DNA of 64,000 nucleotides, taken from Bacteroidota bacterium (GTDB lineage Bacteria > Bacteroidota > Bacteroidia > Bacteroidales > UBA10428). Below, in pieces: positions 26,486 through 34,672 of the stretch. Both the position numbers and the translations under genes were made by a program. A model generated the notes under the pieces. It was not told where the DNA came from, made no database searches, and saw nothing but the letters and a program-made list of their open reading frames with translations. Each line of letters begins with the position of its first letter. Position 1 is the first letter of the stretch. The DNA lies in the NCBI GenBank assembly GCA_023442525.1, contig JAEZZA010000017.1:1-64000 (forward strand), given 5' to 3'.

Positions 26486-28921
26486 CTATTCTACAACAAA
26501 ATTTCCATTGTGAATTCTTCCCGGTGTAGTAAGCCTGAATATGTAATAATTCGGCTTCATATCCGATACTTTAAGCTGATAATTGTTCAAACCGGAAACG
26601 TCGATTTTTCTTAAAAGGATTCCATTGTTTGAGAAGATCTCAAGCGAAGCTTGATCCAATCTTTCAATGAAATTGAAGTTAACGAATTCCGAAGCAGGTA
26701 CGGGATAAACCTTTGCCAGTTCAACTTCAGCCACCTGTGCAGGGGTATTGAAATCAACCGTAAGGGTGAAAGGCTGTTCAACATCCGTAGTTCCGTCTGT
26801 TACATTTAATACGATTTCTACTTCACCGGCATCAGCATTGGCAGGTGTGCCTGAAAGAAGGGCAGTAGCACCATTGGCTGCCAGATTAAGCCATGAGGGC
26901 AAACCGGTAGCCGTAATGGTCAGATCCTGATCTTCGGCGTCATCTGTTGCTATCCAGTACTGATAATTATTGCCCGCAGTTACAGTTAGTACAGGAGTTG
27001 AAGTGAAAACCGGAGCGTCATCCACAGGAATTACTTCAACCGAAAGAGTATAAGAAACTGTTGCACTGCCATCGGAAAGATCAACAGGTACAGAGAGTGT
27101 ACCATTCCAATTCTCTGCAGGAGTTACGGTATTTCCCGAGAAAGTGTAATTCTGTCCTGCTTTTACAGTTAATGTAAAATCAGTCGGATAAATATCATCA
27201 ACATCTGTTACATTCAAATCATCGAGTGAGATCAGAACCGGAACATCTTCTTCGGTACTTATTGCATTCTGGCTGTTAATAACAGGCGTATCGTTAATAT
27301 TAGTTACCCTGATTTTAAATGACTGCTCGTCATAAGCACCGGATTCGTCGGTAGCTCTAAGAGTAACGTCAAAATCGACAACGGGGTTGGTACCGAGTAC
27401 GGCATTGGTAGGAGTACCACTCAATACACCTGTTGTGGCGTTGAAGGATAACCATGAAGGTTTCAGAACTGCGCTCAGGGTCACATTATCCGATGCGTCG
27501 ATATCGCTTGCCTCAAGGGTGTAGGTATAAAGTTCATCTTCATTCACTGCCAGTGCAGGTGTACTGTTAATAACCGGAGCGTCATTTACATTTGCTACAT
27601 TTATCGTAAAAGTCTGCTCAACATTTGTTAAGCCATCGGAAACCCTTAAGGTTACCGTATGATCTCCTGCATCATCGTTATTCGGTGTGCCGCTCAGTAC
27701 ACCAGTGCTGGCATCAAATTCGAGCCAGTCCGGTTTGGCAACAACCGTTTTTGTAAGAGCAGCAGTTTCATAATCACGGGCCTTTAAAGTGTAACTATAA
27801 TCGGAATCTTCATCAACCAAAGTTACCGGCGATGAAGTAATGATAGGCGTGAAATTACCTTCCTGGCAAACAGGAGTTCCATTTATTCCCTTGTTATATA
27901 ATTGGGCAATCTGAGCATCAGTTAATTCACGATTAAATATGGCTACCTCGTCTAAATAGCCAGACAATGGATATGTATTTGATGGATACTGAGCCCAATA
28001 TCCTACAGTAACCGGAGTAGTATTGTCAAATTTCGTAACGCCATAATCTTTATACGATGTGAATTTAACTTTGTCGTAGTAAGTCATGAATTTTGTACTT
28101 CCCATACGGGATGCTTTTATCACTACTGCAAAATGATGCCAGTTTGTATCTGATACAACTCCTGTACACCAGACAATTGTATCGGAACCATCTGAAGCCT
28201 GCATGAACAATCCCATTTTTTTACTCGTATTGACCCATTGAAGAGCCCAGGAAGCCGGATTGCTTTCAGATGCTGCTCTCCCGAGTATTGTTTCAGGGGC
28301 AGGATCCAACGAGGTATTGCGGTTTTTAAACCAGAAAGTAAAACTAAATGCAGTGTCATATATCCATTCATATTGATTTTGATCCGGAATCTCATAGAAA
28401 ATATCAGACTTACTCTGAGGATTAAATCGTAACGCATTTCCCACTTTACCGGGAGTCATTATCGGTTCATTTGTTTCTACACCAACATATTCTGCGTCGT
28501 TTGACCCTGCCATATCTGGTAAAGTCTTCTCTATTTTTACATCCATGTTCAGGTAGGTGGAGATATCAGGCAAACATTCAATAGCATCTGTGACATACAC
28601 ATAGTATGTCTGTGTTGATGTTTCCGTGACACTCTTTGTAGCTTTTACAACCACTTTCCCACCCTGAAAAATAGAAGTCGGAGTCCATGAAATCAGACCC
28701 GTTGAAGAGTTTATCGTCATTCCCGATGGTTTTTCTTCAAGTGTATAAGTTATTGGAGCACCTGGAGGAATAGTGATAACATCAACATCATAGCTGTATG
28801 TTTCATTCAGAATTGCAGTACTGTCAGGAGTGCTGGTGATTAACACCTGTGCTCCTGCTGAAAGCGACAGGAAAGCGCCCAGAATAAGGAATAATGCTTT
28901 AGAGTAGAATGTTTTTCTCAT
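26486..28921 (-). CDS. T9SS-secreted LamG protein with putative-Ig repeats
   Basis: An 811-residue secreted protein. Signal peptide ~1-24; a putative-Ig domain (~27-110, 'GTPT/SSTGLISWTP' pattern); a LamG/concanavalin-like domain (~115-345, with 'FSFTFWFKNR' and 'YLDEVAIFNRELTDAQI'); then four or five further putative-Ig/cadherin-like repeats ('FDASTGVLSGTPNNDDAG', 'ASDIDASDNVTL' and similar) to ~720; T9SS sorting domain ~730-811 with 'VYPVPASEF'. No enzyme motif is visible. It is probably a surface-bound or released glycan-binding or adhesive protein. It ends in its own strong terminator, so it is transcribed separately from the SGNH protein downstream. Confidence 0.85.
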   Translation of the reverse strand: MRKTFYSKALFLILGAFLSLSAGAQVLITSTPDSTAILNETYSYDVDVITIPPGAPITYTLEEKPSGMTINSSTGLISWTPTSIFQGGKVVVKATKSVTETSTQTYYVYVTDAIECLPDISTYLNMDVKIEKTLPDMAGSNDAEYVGVETNEPIMTPGKVGNALRFNPQSKSDIFYEIPDQNQYEWIYDTAFSFTFWFKNRNTSLDPAPETILGRAASESNPASWALQWVNTSKKMGLFMQASDGSDTIVWCTGVVSDTNWHHFAVVIKASRMGSTKFMTYYDKVKFTSYKDYGVTKFDNTTPVTVGYWAQYPSNTYPLSGYLDEVAIFNRELTDAQIAQLYNKGINGTPVCQEGNFTPIITSSPVTLVDEDSDYSYTLKARDYETAALTKTVVAKPDWLEFDASTGVLSGTPNNDDAGDHTVTLRVSDGLTNVEQTFTINVANVNDAPVINSTPALAVNEDELYTYTLEASDIDASDNVTLSAVLKPSWLSFNATTGVLSGTPTNAVLGTNPVVDFDVTLRATDESGAYDEQSFKIRVTNINDTPVINSQNAISTEEDVPVLISLDDLNVTDVDDIYPTDFTLTVKAGQNYTFSGNTVTPAENWNGTLSVPVDLSDGSATVSYTLSVEVIPVDDAPVFTSTPVLTVTAGNNYQYWIATDDAEDQDLTITATGLPSWLNLAANGATALLSGTPANADAGEVEIVLNVTDGTTDVEQPFTLTVDFNTPAQVAEVELAKVYPVPASEFVNFNFIERLDQASLEIFSNNGILLRKIDVSGLNNYQLKVSDMKPNYYIFRLTTPGRIHNGNFVVE

Positions 28922-29145
28922 TGCGATTAGTTTTTGTAAATGTAAATATTAACATACGAATTTTGCAATCAAAGAGTTATGATTTGTAATGAATTCAAAA
29001 ATAACCTTAAACTAAAACTGAGGCAATTTAGCAGATTTAAATACTGAATATTTTATTGTTTTATCAGTGTTTATTTTTCGATGACGGATGGAGTTTTTAG
29101 CATGACTATAAATTAAGCTGGAAATTAATATTAAAATGTTTGGAT

Positions 29146-29153
29146 TAATTTTG
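29146..29153 (+). promoter_or_regulatory. Possible -7 element TAATTTTG
   Basis: A perfect TAnnTTTG match 15 bp before the ATG at 29168. No TTTG is found at the expected upstream distance, so support is partial. Confidence 0.35.
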
Positions 29154-29167
29154 TCTTAAAATACAAA

Positions 29168-30670
29168 ATGACAAATAACGATATTGAGAAGCTTCGATTC
29201 AGAAGGCAATATTTGATAACACCCTATCAGATTAAATGTCCTTTTCAATGCAAGCACCTGGCTATTACTGAAAATATTAACCTTTATGCACATGTAGATT
29301 TAAATTTAACCTTTACATTAAGAGCTAATAAAAGCCTGATTTTACTTGGAGATTTGTTTGATTATAGAAATTCTCAATATAATAATGAATTAATAATTAA
29401 TAAGTTATTAACTCTCTCTTTGTCTGATTTACTTGTAGAATTATCTGAATTTTGCGGTAGGTATGTTATTATTATCTGTGAGTCAGAACATATATATTTA
29501 ATTTCTGATGCTGCGGCATCCAGGAAAATTTACTATCATAGACATATCAACGGTACATTTTGTGCTTCTCAACCACATCTTATAGCACGTATTCTGAACT
29601 TTGAACCATCCAGGGAAAGATCTAAGGTTGATTTTTACTCGTCAAATGAATTTAAACGATTAAATAATTCAAATATTGGAAACACTACATGTTATGATGA
29701 TGTTTTTCAGGTAATTCCTAATCATTGCATCGAATTAACACAATGCAAAATATTTCGATTCTGGCCAAATAGAAAGATTGAAACACTTCCATTTGAAGAA
29801 GTAGTTAATAAATGTGCTAGTATGCTAAAAGGTTACATTAATTCTATATCCCATAGATATTCAGTGATGTTACCTGTAACAGCCGGGAAAGATTCTCGAT
29901 TACTCCTTTCTGCAACAAAAGATATCAGCAACCAGGTGTTTTACTATTTGGTAAAAGGTAATAAGCTTAAAGATAACCATCATGATATAGTTATTCCAGA
30001 TAGGTTGTTTAAAAGACTTGGATTCAAGTTTCACATTCTTCATCCAAAATCTGATATTGATCCTGATTTTGAGAGAGTTTACTTTGAAAATAACAGAAAT
30101 GGTTTACATTCATATTTACCAACCATTTATAACTATTATATCAGTTTTAATGATAAAGTAAATCTGCCGGGAATTTTTGCTGAGACTTTCATAGATTATT
30201 TTCAAATGAATGGCAAGATCACGCCTTATTCGATAGCAAAAACAATTGGCGTTGAAAGATTCGACTACGCAATTAAGTATTACACAGAATGGTTGAATGG
30301 TTGTGAATCTATTTGTAAAGTTAATAATATAAGTGTCAATAATTTACTTTATTGGGAAGAACGAATGCCAAATTGGGGTACTCAAATACAACTGGATAAA
30401 GATATTGCGCAGGATGAAATTTTACCTTTCAATTCAAGAGGTCTAATAGAAACATTGCTTAGCGTCCCTATTGAAATGAGAATTAAGCCTGATTATAAAC
30501 TACACATGGAATTAACAAGAAAATTATGGCCTGAGACTATTTCTGAACCGTATAACAGTAATTTTAAGCAGAAAATTCTTAAACTAACTAAAAAACTAGG
30601 AATTATAAAACCTTTTAAATCAGTATATTATACAATACTAAATGGTGTTAGAATTCTTAAATCTCATTAA
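29168..30670 (+). CDS. Asparagine-synthase-like protein with PP-loop ATPase domain
   Basis: A 500-residue protein that looks like a degenerate asparagine synthetase B. Residues ~85-150 resemble the class II glutamine amidotransferase end ('FCGRYVII..SEHIYLISDAAASRKIYYH'), but the N-terminus lacks the catalytic Cys2. Residues ~215-470 match the synthase domain, with a PP-loop 'PVTAGKDSRLLLSA' (Gly240-Lys241-Asp242-Ser243-Arg244) that would adenylate a carboxylate. Without the glutaminase nucleophile it would need free ammonia or another amine, as in the asparagine-synthase-like enzymes of glycan and natural-product clusters. It is an orphan with very A+T-rich codon use compared with the genes on both sides, suggesting recent transfer. 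Substrate unknown. Confidence 0.7.
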   Translation: MTNNDIEKLRFRRQYLITPYQIKCPFQCKHLAITENINLYAHVDLNLTFTLRANKSLILLGDLFDYRNSQYNNELIINKLLTLSLSDLLVELSEFCGRYVIIICESEHIYLISDAAASRKIYYHRHINGTFCASQPHLIARILNFEPSRERSKVDFYSSNEFKRLNNSNIGNTTCYDDVFQVIPNHCIELTQCKIFRFWPNRKIETLPFEEVVNKCASMLKGYINSISHRYSVMLPVTAGKDSRLLLSATKDISNQVFYYLVKGNKLKDNHHDIVIPDRLFKRLGFKFHILHPKSDIDPDFERVYFENNRNGLHSYLPTIYNYYISFNDKVNLPGIFAETFIDYFQMNGKITPYSIAKTIGVERFDYAIKYYTEWLNGCESICKVNNISVNNLLYWEERMPNWGTQIQLDKDIAQDEILPFNSRGLIETLLSVPIEMRIKPDYKLHMELTRKLWPETISEPYNSNFKQKILKLTKKLGIIKPFKSVYYTILNGVRILKSH

Positions 30671-30675
30671 TTTTT

Positions 30676-31377
30676 TCAGTTTATAAAATTGAATGCCGAA
30701 CAAACCAGAATGCCTGCAGTTTCAGTTCTTAATCTGTTTTGACCTAGATCAGCCGGAATGAATCCTGCATCTGTAGCACACTTGATCTCATCAGGCGTAA
30801 AGTCTCCTTCAGGGCCAATTAATACAGTTATGTTCTTTTCAGGATATAAAATTCTTTTAATATCATATTTTTCAGATTCATTACAATGAGCAATAATTTT
30901 AGATGCATAATTTACCTGTAATGCAATAAAACCCGGAAAACTGATAGGCATATGTATTTCAGGTTTATGAAATACCTTTGCCTGCTTCATTGTTGAAATA
31001 ACAAGTCTATCCAACCTATCTGTCTTTATTGACCTTCTTTCCGATCGCTGGCAGATGACAGGAGTGATCTCATCAATGCCAATTTCAATAGCTTTCTCGA
31101 CAAACCATTCAAAACGGTCGATACTCTTGGTGGGGGCAATGGCTATATGGAGTTTCGACTTGCGCTGAGGTGGCATGATCTCTTTACGGGTTATTGTAAC
31201 CCGGCATTTCGAGGGATCGGGTTCTTCAATTATGCCTTCATATAAATGTCCCTTGCCATCAATAAGGTTCAGGCTGTCGCCAAGCCGCATACGCAGCACG
31301 CGAATACAATGAGCTGATTCTTCGGCTGAAAGTACAGCGCGGGTTTCAAGGATATCAGGGCAGTAGAAGAGGTTCAT
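30676..31377 (-). CDS. rsmE: 16S rRNA m3U1498 methyltransferase RsmE
   Basis: A 233-residue SPOUT-class (trefoil-knot) methyltransferase. The N-terminal PUA-like domain contains 'HCIRVLRMRLGDSLNLIDGKG'. The C-terminal knot carries 'LIGPEGDFTPDEI' and 'LGQNRLRTETAGI', the defining RsmE signatures. It methylates U1498 of 16S rRNA in the assembled small subunit. Length and motifs are fully normal. It is downstream of kup on the same strand, with 145 bp of repeat-rich DNA between them, so co-transcription is uncertain. Confidence 0.95.
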   Translation of the reverse strand: MNLFYCPDILETRAVLSAEESAHCIRVLRMRLGDSLNLIDGKGHLYEGIIEEPDPSKCRVTITRKEIMPPQRKSKLHIAIAPTKSIDRFEWFVEKAIEIGIDEITPVICQRSERRSIKTDRLDRLVISTMKQAKVFHKPEIHMPISFPGFIALQVNYASKIIAHCNESEKYDIKRILYPEKNITVLIGPEGDFTPDEIKCATDAGFIPADLGQNRLRTETAGILVCSAFNFIN

Positions 31378-31412
31378 GATGCCGGATACTGGATACTGGA
31401 TACTGGTATGTG

Positions 31413-31472
31413 TTCAAACCATTTCAAACCATTTCAAACTATTTCAAACAATCTCAAACAATCTCAAACAAT
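31413..31472. repeat. 10-bp tandem repeat, six units
   Basis: Six consecutive 10-mers related to TTCAAACCAT, with drift at the first base and at positions 8-9. It lies between kup and rsmE, next to a 'GGATACTGGATACTGG' run (31384-31406) that also occurs near 50391. Confidence 0.8.
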
Positions 31473-31522
31473 ATAATACCGAACATCGAACATCGAATAA
31501 TGAATAACGATGATGCTGCTAG

Positions 31523-33469
31523 TCACTTCCTTTCAGAAAGCCTGAAATTCGGGACGCCTTCAAAACCCAAGGACATAGGCTCGATGTAAACCGAACTGGC
31601 GTCAAATCCCAATGCCTTTGCATCGGTTAAGCTGTGCCGTACCAGGAATAAATAGATATTCATTATGATACGATCGGTAAACCTAAAGTCAATATCCGAA
31701 ATATTAAACCGGTCGATTATGATAAACCTGAAATCCGTTATCACATTATGCTTCCGAAGCGACGGGTAACTGCTGAAAAGATCTATCTGACCCTTACGTC
31801 CCATTTCATTCGTTATGTGCTTGAACATAGAATGTATCCGTCGTTCCACCCTGAATCCCAGGTAAAAATCAACCCGGGTCAGGATGCCAGGGATAAGCTC
31901 TTTAACCTTGTATTCCATGGTTCTGGGTTCATCCACCACATCCACATGTATAAGCCAGTAATGATCGGCCCGCTTGGGTTGTTTATTTAATATCGAGACA
32001 ATGATCTTGGATTCCACATCCGACGACCTGTTGGCCTTGGTCAGGTACACCAGGTTCGACGAGGTCTTGGGTACACTGGTATCGTTACGCAAATCCTTGA
32101 TGACGTCAACATATTGTTCAATGGGCAGAAACCGTAAAAACCTGTTGGTTATCTTCCGGCCCCTGTACCACGAAATCATTACCACACTCAAGACACCACC
32201 TATTGCCAGCGGGAACCAACCTCCCTGGACAAACTTAAACATGTTGGCATATAAAAACAGCCCTTCAATGGTCATGAATGTTATCATGAACAAAAAGATG
32301 AGGACCGGATTGGTTCTTCTCATTGACAGGTAAAACAAAAGCAGGAAAGTATCAATCATCATGGTAATGTTGATTGATAATCCGTATACACCTCCCAGCC
32401 TGGAGGATTCCTGAAAAATCAGTACCACAGCCATACAGGCTAACCATAAAAATAAATTGATGGTGCCTATATACATTTGCCCCTTTTCGGGTGTGGGGTA
32501 TTTGATCTTGATCTTTGGCCAGAAATTAAGCGAAATAGCCTCGCTGATCATTGAAAATGATGCCGAAATTAATGCCTGGCTGGCAATTATGGCTGCAGCC
32601 GTGGCTGTGAGAATGCCAATGGGTATAAACCACGCGGGCATTACAGCGAAAAAAGGATTGGTAAATTCGGTTATCTCGCCCTGGTGCGACAGAGTCCATG
32701 CACCAACACCGAGATAATTGGTGATCAGCATAATCTTGACATATACCCACGATACCCGGATATTTCTTAAACCACAATGTCCCAGATCGGCATACAACGC
32801 TTCGGCACCAGTTGTACAAAGAAATATTGCTCCCAGTAATAAGATCCAGTTCGGATATTCAGTGAGTAGATTAATAGCATAATAGGGATTAAATGCTTTA
32901 AGCACGATCAGGTTCTCCTGGATTTCAACAGCACCGAAAAATCCCATCATTAAAAACCAGATGAACATAATAGGACCGAAGAAGCGGCCCAGATGTTGTG
33001 TTCCGAACTGTTGGATCGAGAACAGGAATGTTATGATGATCAGTACGATGGGTACAACGCGGATATCCGGGTTGATCATCTGTAAGCCTTCTATGGCGGA
33101 TACTACCGTGATTGCCGGTGTAATTACTCCGTCGGCCAGTAATAAACTGCCGCCGGCAATGGCAAATACAAAGATCCATCGTTTGCTTTTCCGGAGCAGG
33201 GCGAACAGGGCGAAAATTCCACCTTCACCCTTATTATCCGCCCGGGTCATTATCGTTACATACTTGATTGTTGTTTGAATGGTCAGGGTCCATATCACGG
33301 CCGACAGCACTCCCAATATCAGGTTTGTATCAATTTCGGCACTGCTTCTTAAAACAGTTTTCATGACATAGAGCGGGGAAGTACCGATGTCTCCGAAGAC
33401 AATTCCGAGTGTAATAATTACACCGGCGAGACTGAATTTGATACCGTGCGATTTATAGTTTGCAGACAT
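31523..33469 (-). CDS. kup: Low-affinity potassium transporter Kup
   Basis: A 648-residue Kup/HAK/KT family potassium-proton symporter. The first helix region 'GIVFGDIGTSPLYVMKT' is the family signature, followed by about 12 membrane segments up to residue ~440 and a hydrophilic cytoplasmic C-terminal domain. 'ALYADLGHCGLRNIRVSW' is another conserved Kup block. It imports K+ at the inner membrane. A promoter-like pair lies just upstream. Length is typical (about 620-660). Confidence 0.95.
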   Translation of the reverse strand: MSANYKSHGIKFSLAGVIITLGIVFGDIGTSPLYVMKTVLRSSAEIDTNLILGVLSAVIWTLTIQTTIKYVTIMTRADNKGEGGIFALFALLRKSKRWIFVFAIAGGSLLLADGVITPAITVVSAIEGLQMINPDIRVVPIVLIIITFLFSIQQFGTQHLGRFFGPIMFIWFLMMGFFGAVEIQENLIVLKAFNPYYAINLLTEYPNWILLLGAIFLCTTGAEALYADLGHCGLRNIRVSWVYVKIMLITNYLGVGAWTLSHQGEITEFTNPFFAVMPAWFIPIGILTATAAAIIASQALISASFSMISEAISLNFWPKIKIKYPTPEKGQMYIGTINLFLWLACMAVVLIFQESSRLGGVYGLSINITMMIDTFLLLFYLSMRRTNPVLIFLFMITFMTIEGLFLYANMFKFVQGGWFPLAIGGVLSVVMISWYRGRKITNRFLRFLPIEQYVDVIKDLRNDTSVPKTSSNLVYLTKANRSSDVESKIIVSILNKQPKRADHYWLIHVDVVDEPRTMEYKVKELIPGILTRVDFYLGFRVERRIHSMFKHITNEMGRKGQIDLFSSYPSLRKHNVITDFRFIIIDRFNISDIDFRFTDRIIMNIYLFLVRHSLTDAKALGFDASSVYIEPMSLGFEGVPNFRLSERK

Positions 33470-33500
33470 GTGATCTGAAACTCAATTATTAAAAAACATG

Positions 33501-33531
33501 CAAAGGTGAATGATTAAGTTGGAATTACAAA
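33501..33531 (-). promoter_or_regulatory. Probable kup promoter
   Basis: On the minus strand, TTTG (33531-33528) is followed after 19 bp by CACCTTTG (33508-33501), a 7-of-8 match to TAnnTTTG, leaving a leader of about 25 nt to the kup ATG. Confidence 0.5.
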
Positions 33532-33550
33532 GGAAAATTAGTTTTTTTAG

Positions 33551-33620
33551 GCTACAGGCTATAGGCTACAGGCTACAGACTACAGGCTACAGGCTACAGG
33601 CTACAGGCTACAGGCTACAG
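33551..33620. repeat. 7-bp tandem repeat (GCTACAG), ten units
   Basis: Ten contiguous copies of GCTACAG, with one GCTATAG and one ACTACAG variant. It fills the gap between the divergent kup and lipoprotein genes. The array gives a spurious open frame that should not be annotated as a gene. Confidence 0.92.
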
Positions 33621-33677
33621 ACTCAGAGGGAGAGAGGGAGAAGCATGAAACGCGAAGCTATATTTCTTTCCTCTCCG

Positions 33678-33709
33678 TTTGCAGGGGTGTGAAACAATAT
33701 CTATATTTG
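33678..33709 (+). promoter_or_regulatory. Consensus Bacteroidota promoter (TTTG-N20-TATATTTG)
   Basis: TTTG at 33678-33681 and TATATTTG at 33702-33709 are separated by exactly 20 bp, a full match to the primary-sigma consensus. It drives the lipoprotein gene and probably the ABC transporter operon. Confidence 0.7.
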
Positions 33710-33755
33710 CATCTTGTTAAATTCTAAGCATAATTCCTTAAACTTAATAACCATT

Positions 33756-34589
33756 ATGTATACACGAAACAGCACTAGCAGAATCAGTTCATTCATGATG
33801 ATCATTGCTACCGTTTTGTTCATCCTTTCATGTAAAGGTGGTAATAAAACTTCTGACAGCGACCAGGCAGCTTCCGACAATCTAAACCGTGAACTACTGG
33901 CTTCGGATATAAAGGAAGTGATCTATCCTTTACCCGCACCCGTTGAAATGACCCAGATGCTCAACGAAATAGGTGCAACTTATACCTCCGGAATATTAAA
34001 CCCAACTGCAAACGTTGAAAAATATGTTACAGAACAGGCAAAAGCTCTGAACCTTGGTGTATATGCAGCCGATTTGTCGTACGCCGCTACCTTTAATCAG
34101 CAGCAGGACGTTCAGGCCTGTCTGAATTCAATAAAATCGCTTGCCGATCAGCTTGGAGTTACTTATAATTACTCCTCGATTCTTTCGGAAGAAAACAAAG
34201 CCAAATTTGAAAATAAGGATTCTCTCACTAACTTCATCACCAATACCATTTACAGCACCTATCAGTATCTTGACGAAAAAAGCAATCCTGATCTTGCTGT
34301 CGATATGGTTACCGGCGTATGGGTTGAGCTGATGTACATCGCCACCAATATTTCGGAAGCATCCTACAATTTCTCCGGCCTTGTTGACATTATCAGCAAT
34401 CAGAAAGCATCTTATGAGAAAGTGATGAACCTCCTTGCAGAAAGGAACAGTAATGCGGACATTAAAGCCCTTGAAACCAAACTGATGGCATTGAAACCTG
34501 CTTTTGATAAAGTGGAAAGCGGCTTGTCACAGGCTGACTTCACACTTATCCTCAATACCATTAAAGACGTACGTAAATCTCTTGTTTAG
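33756..34589 (+). CDS. Hypothetical lipoprotein
   Basis: A 277-residue lipoprotein of unknown function. The leader ends in the lipobox 'LFILSC', so the mature protein is lipid-anchored in the periplasm or outer membrane. The rest is mainly alpha-helical, with 'AKALNLGVYAADLSYAATF' and 'DMVTGVWVELMYIATNISE' the most distinctive blocks; no enzyme motif is seen. I start at the ATG at 33756; an in-frame TTG at 33714 would place 14 residues before the signal sequence. It precedes the ABC transporter by 83 bp with a weak hairpin between them, so partial co-expression is plausible. The translation looks like a conserved Bacteroidota protein but I cannot name a family. Confidence 0.75.
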   Translation: MYTRNSTSRISSFMMIIATVLFILSCKGGNKTSDSDQAASDNLNRELLASDIKEVIYPLPAPVEMTQMLNEIGATYTSGILNPTANVEKYVTEQAKALNLGVYAADLSYAATFNQQQDVQACLNSIKSLADQLGVTYNYSSILSEENKAKFENKDSLTNFITNTIYSTYQYLDEKSNPDLAVDMVTGVWVELMYIATNISEASYNFSGLVDIISNQKASYEKVMNLLAERNSNADIKALETKLMALKPAFDKVESGLSQADFTLILNTIKDVRKSLV

Positions 34590-34672
34590 TATACTTTTCT
34601 GAGATAATACCGATAATATTAGAAATCTGTAGGCAGCCCTAAGCTATTTGCTGGGGCTGTTTGCTTAATACT

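Noticed and set aside
33510..33692. Open frame with repeated 'GYRLQ' residues
   Set aside because: It is produced by the GCTACAG tandem array and has no ribosome binding site; it is a repeat artefact, not a gene.
34634..34659. CAGCCC/GGGCTG hairpin between the lipoprotein and ABC genes
   Set aside because: Only 6 bp with a long loop; could be a weak attenuator but evidence is insufficient.
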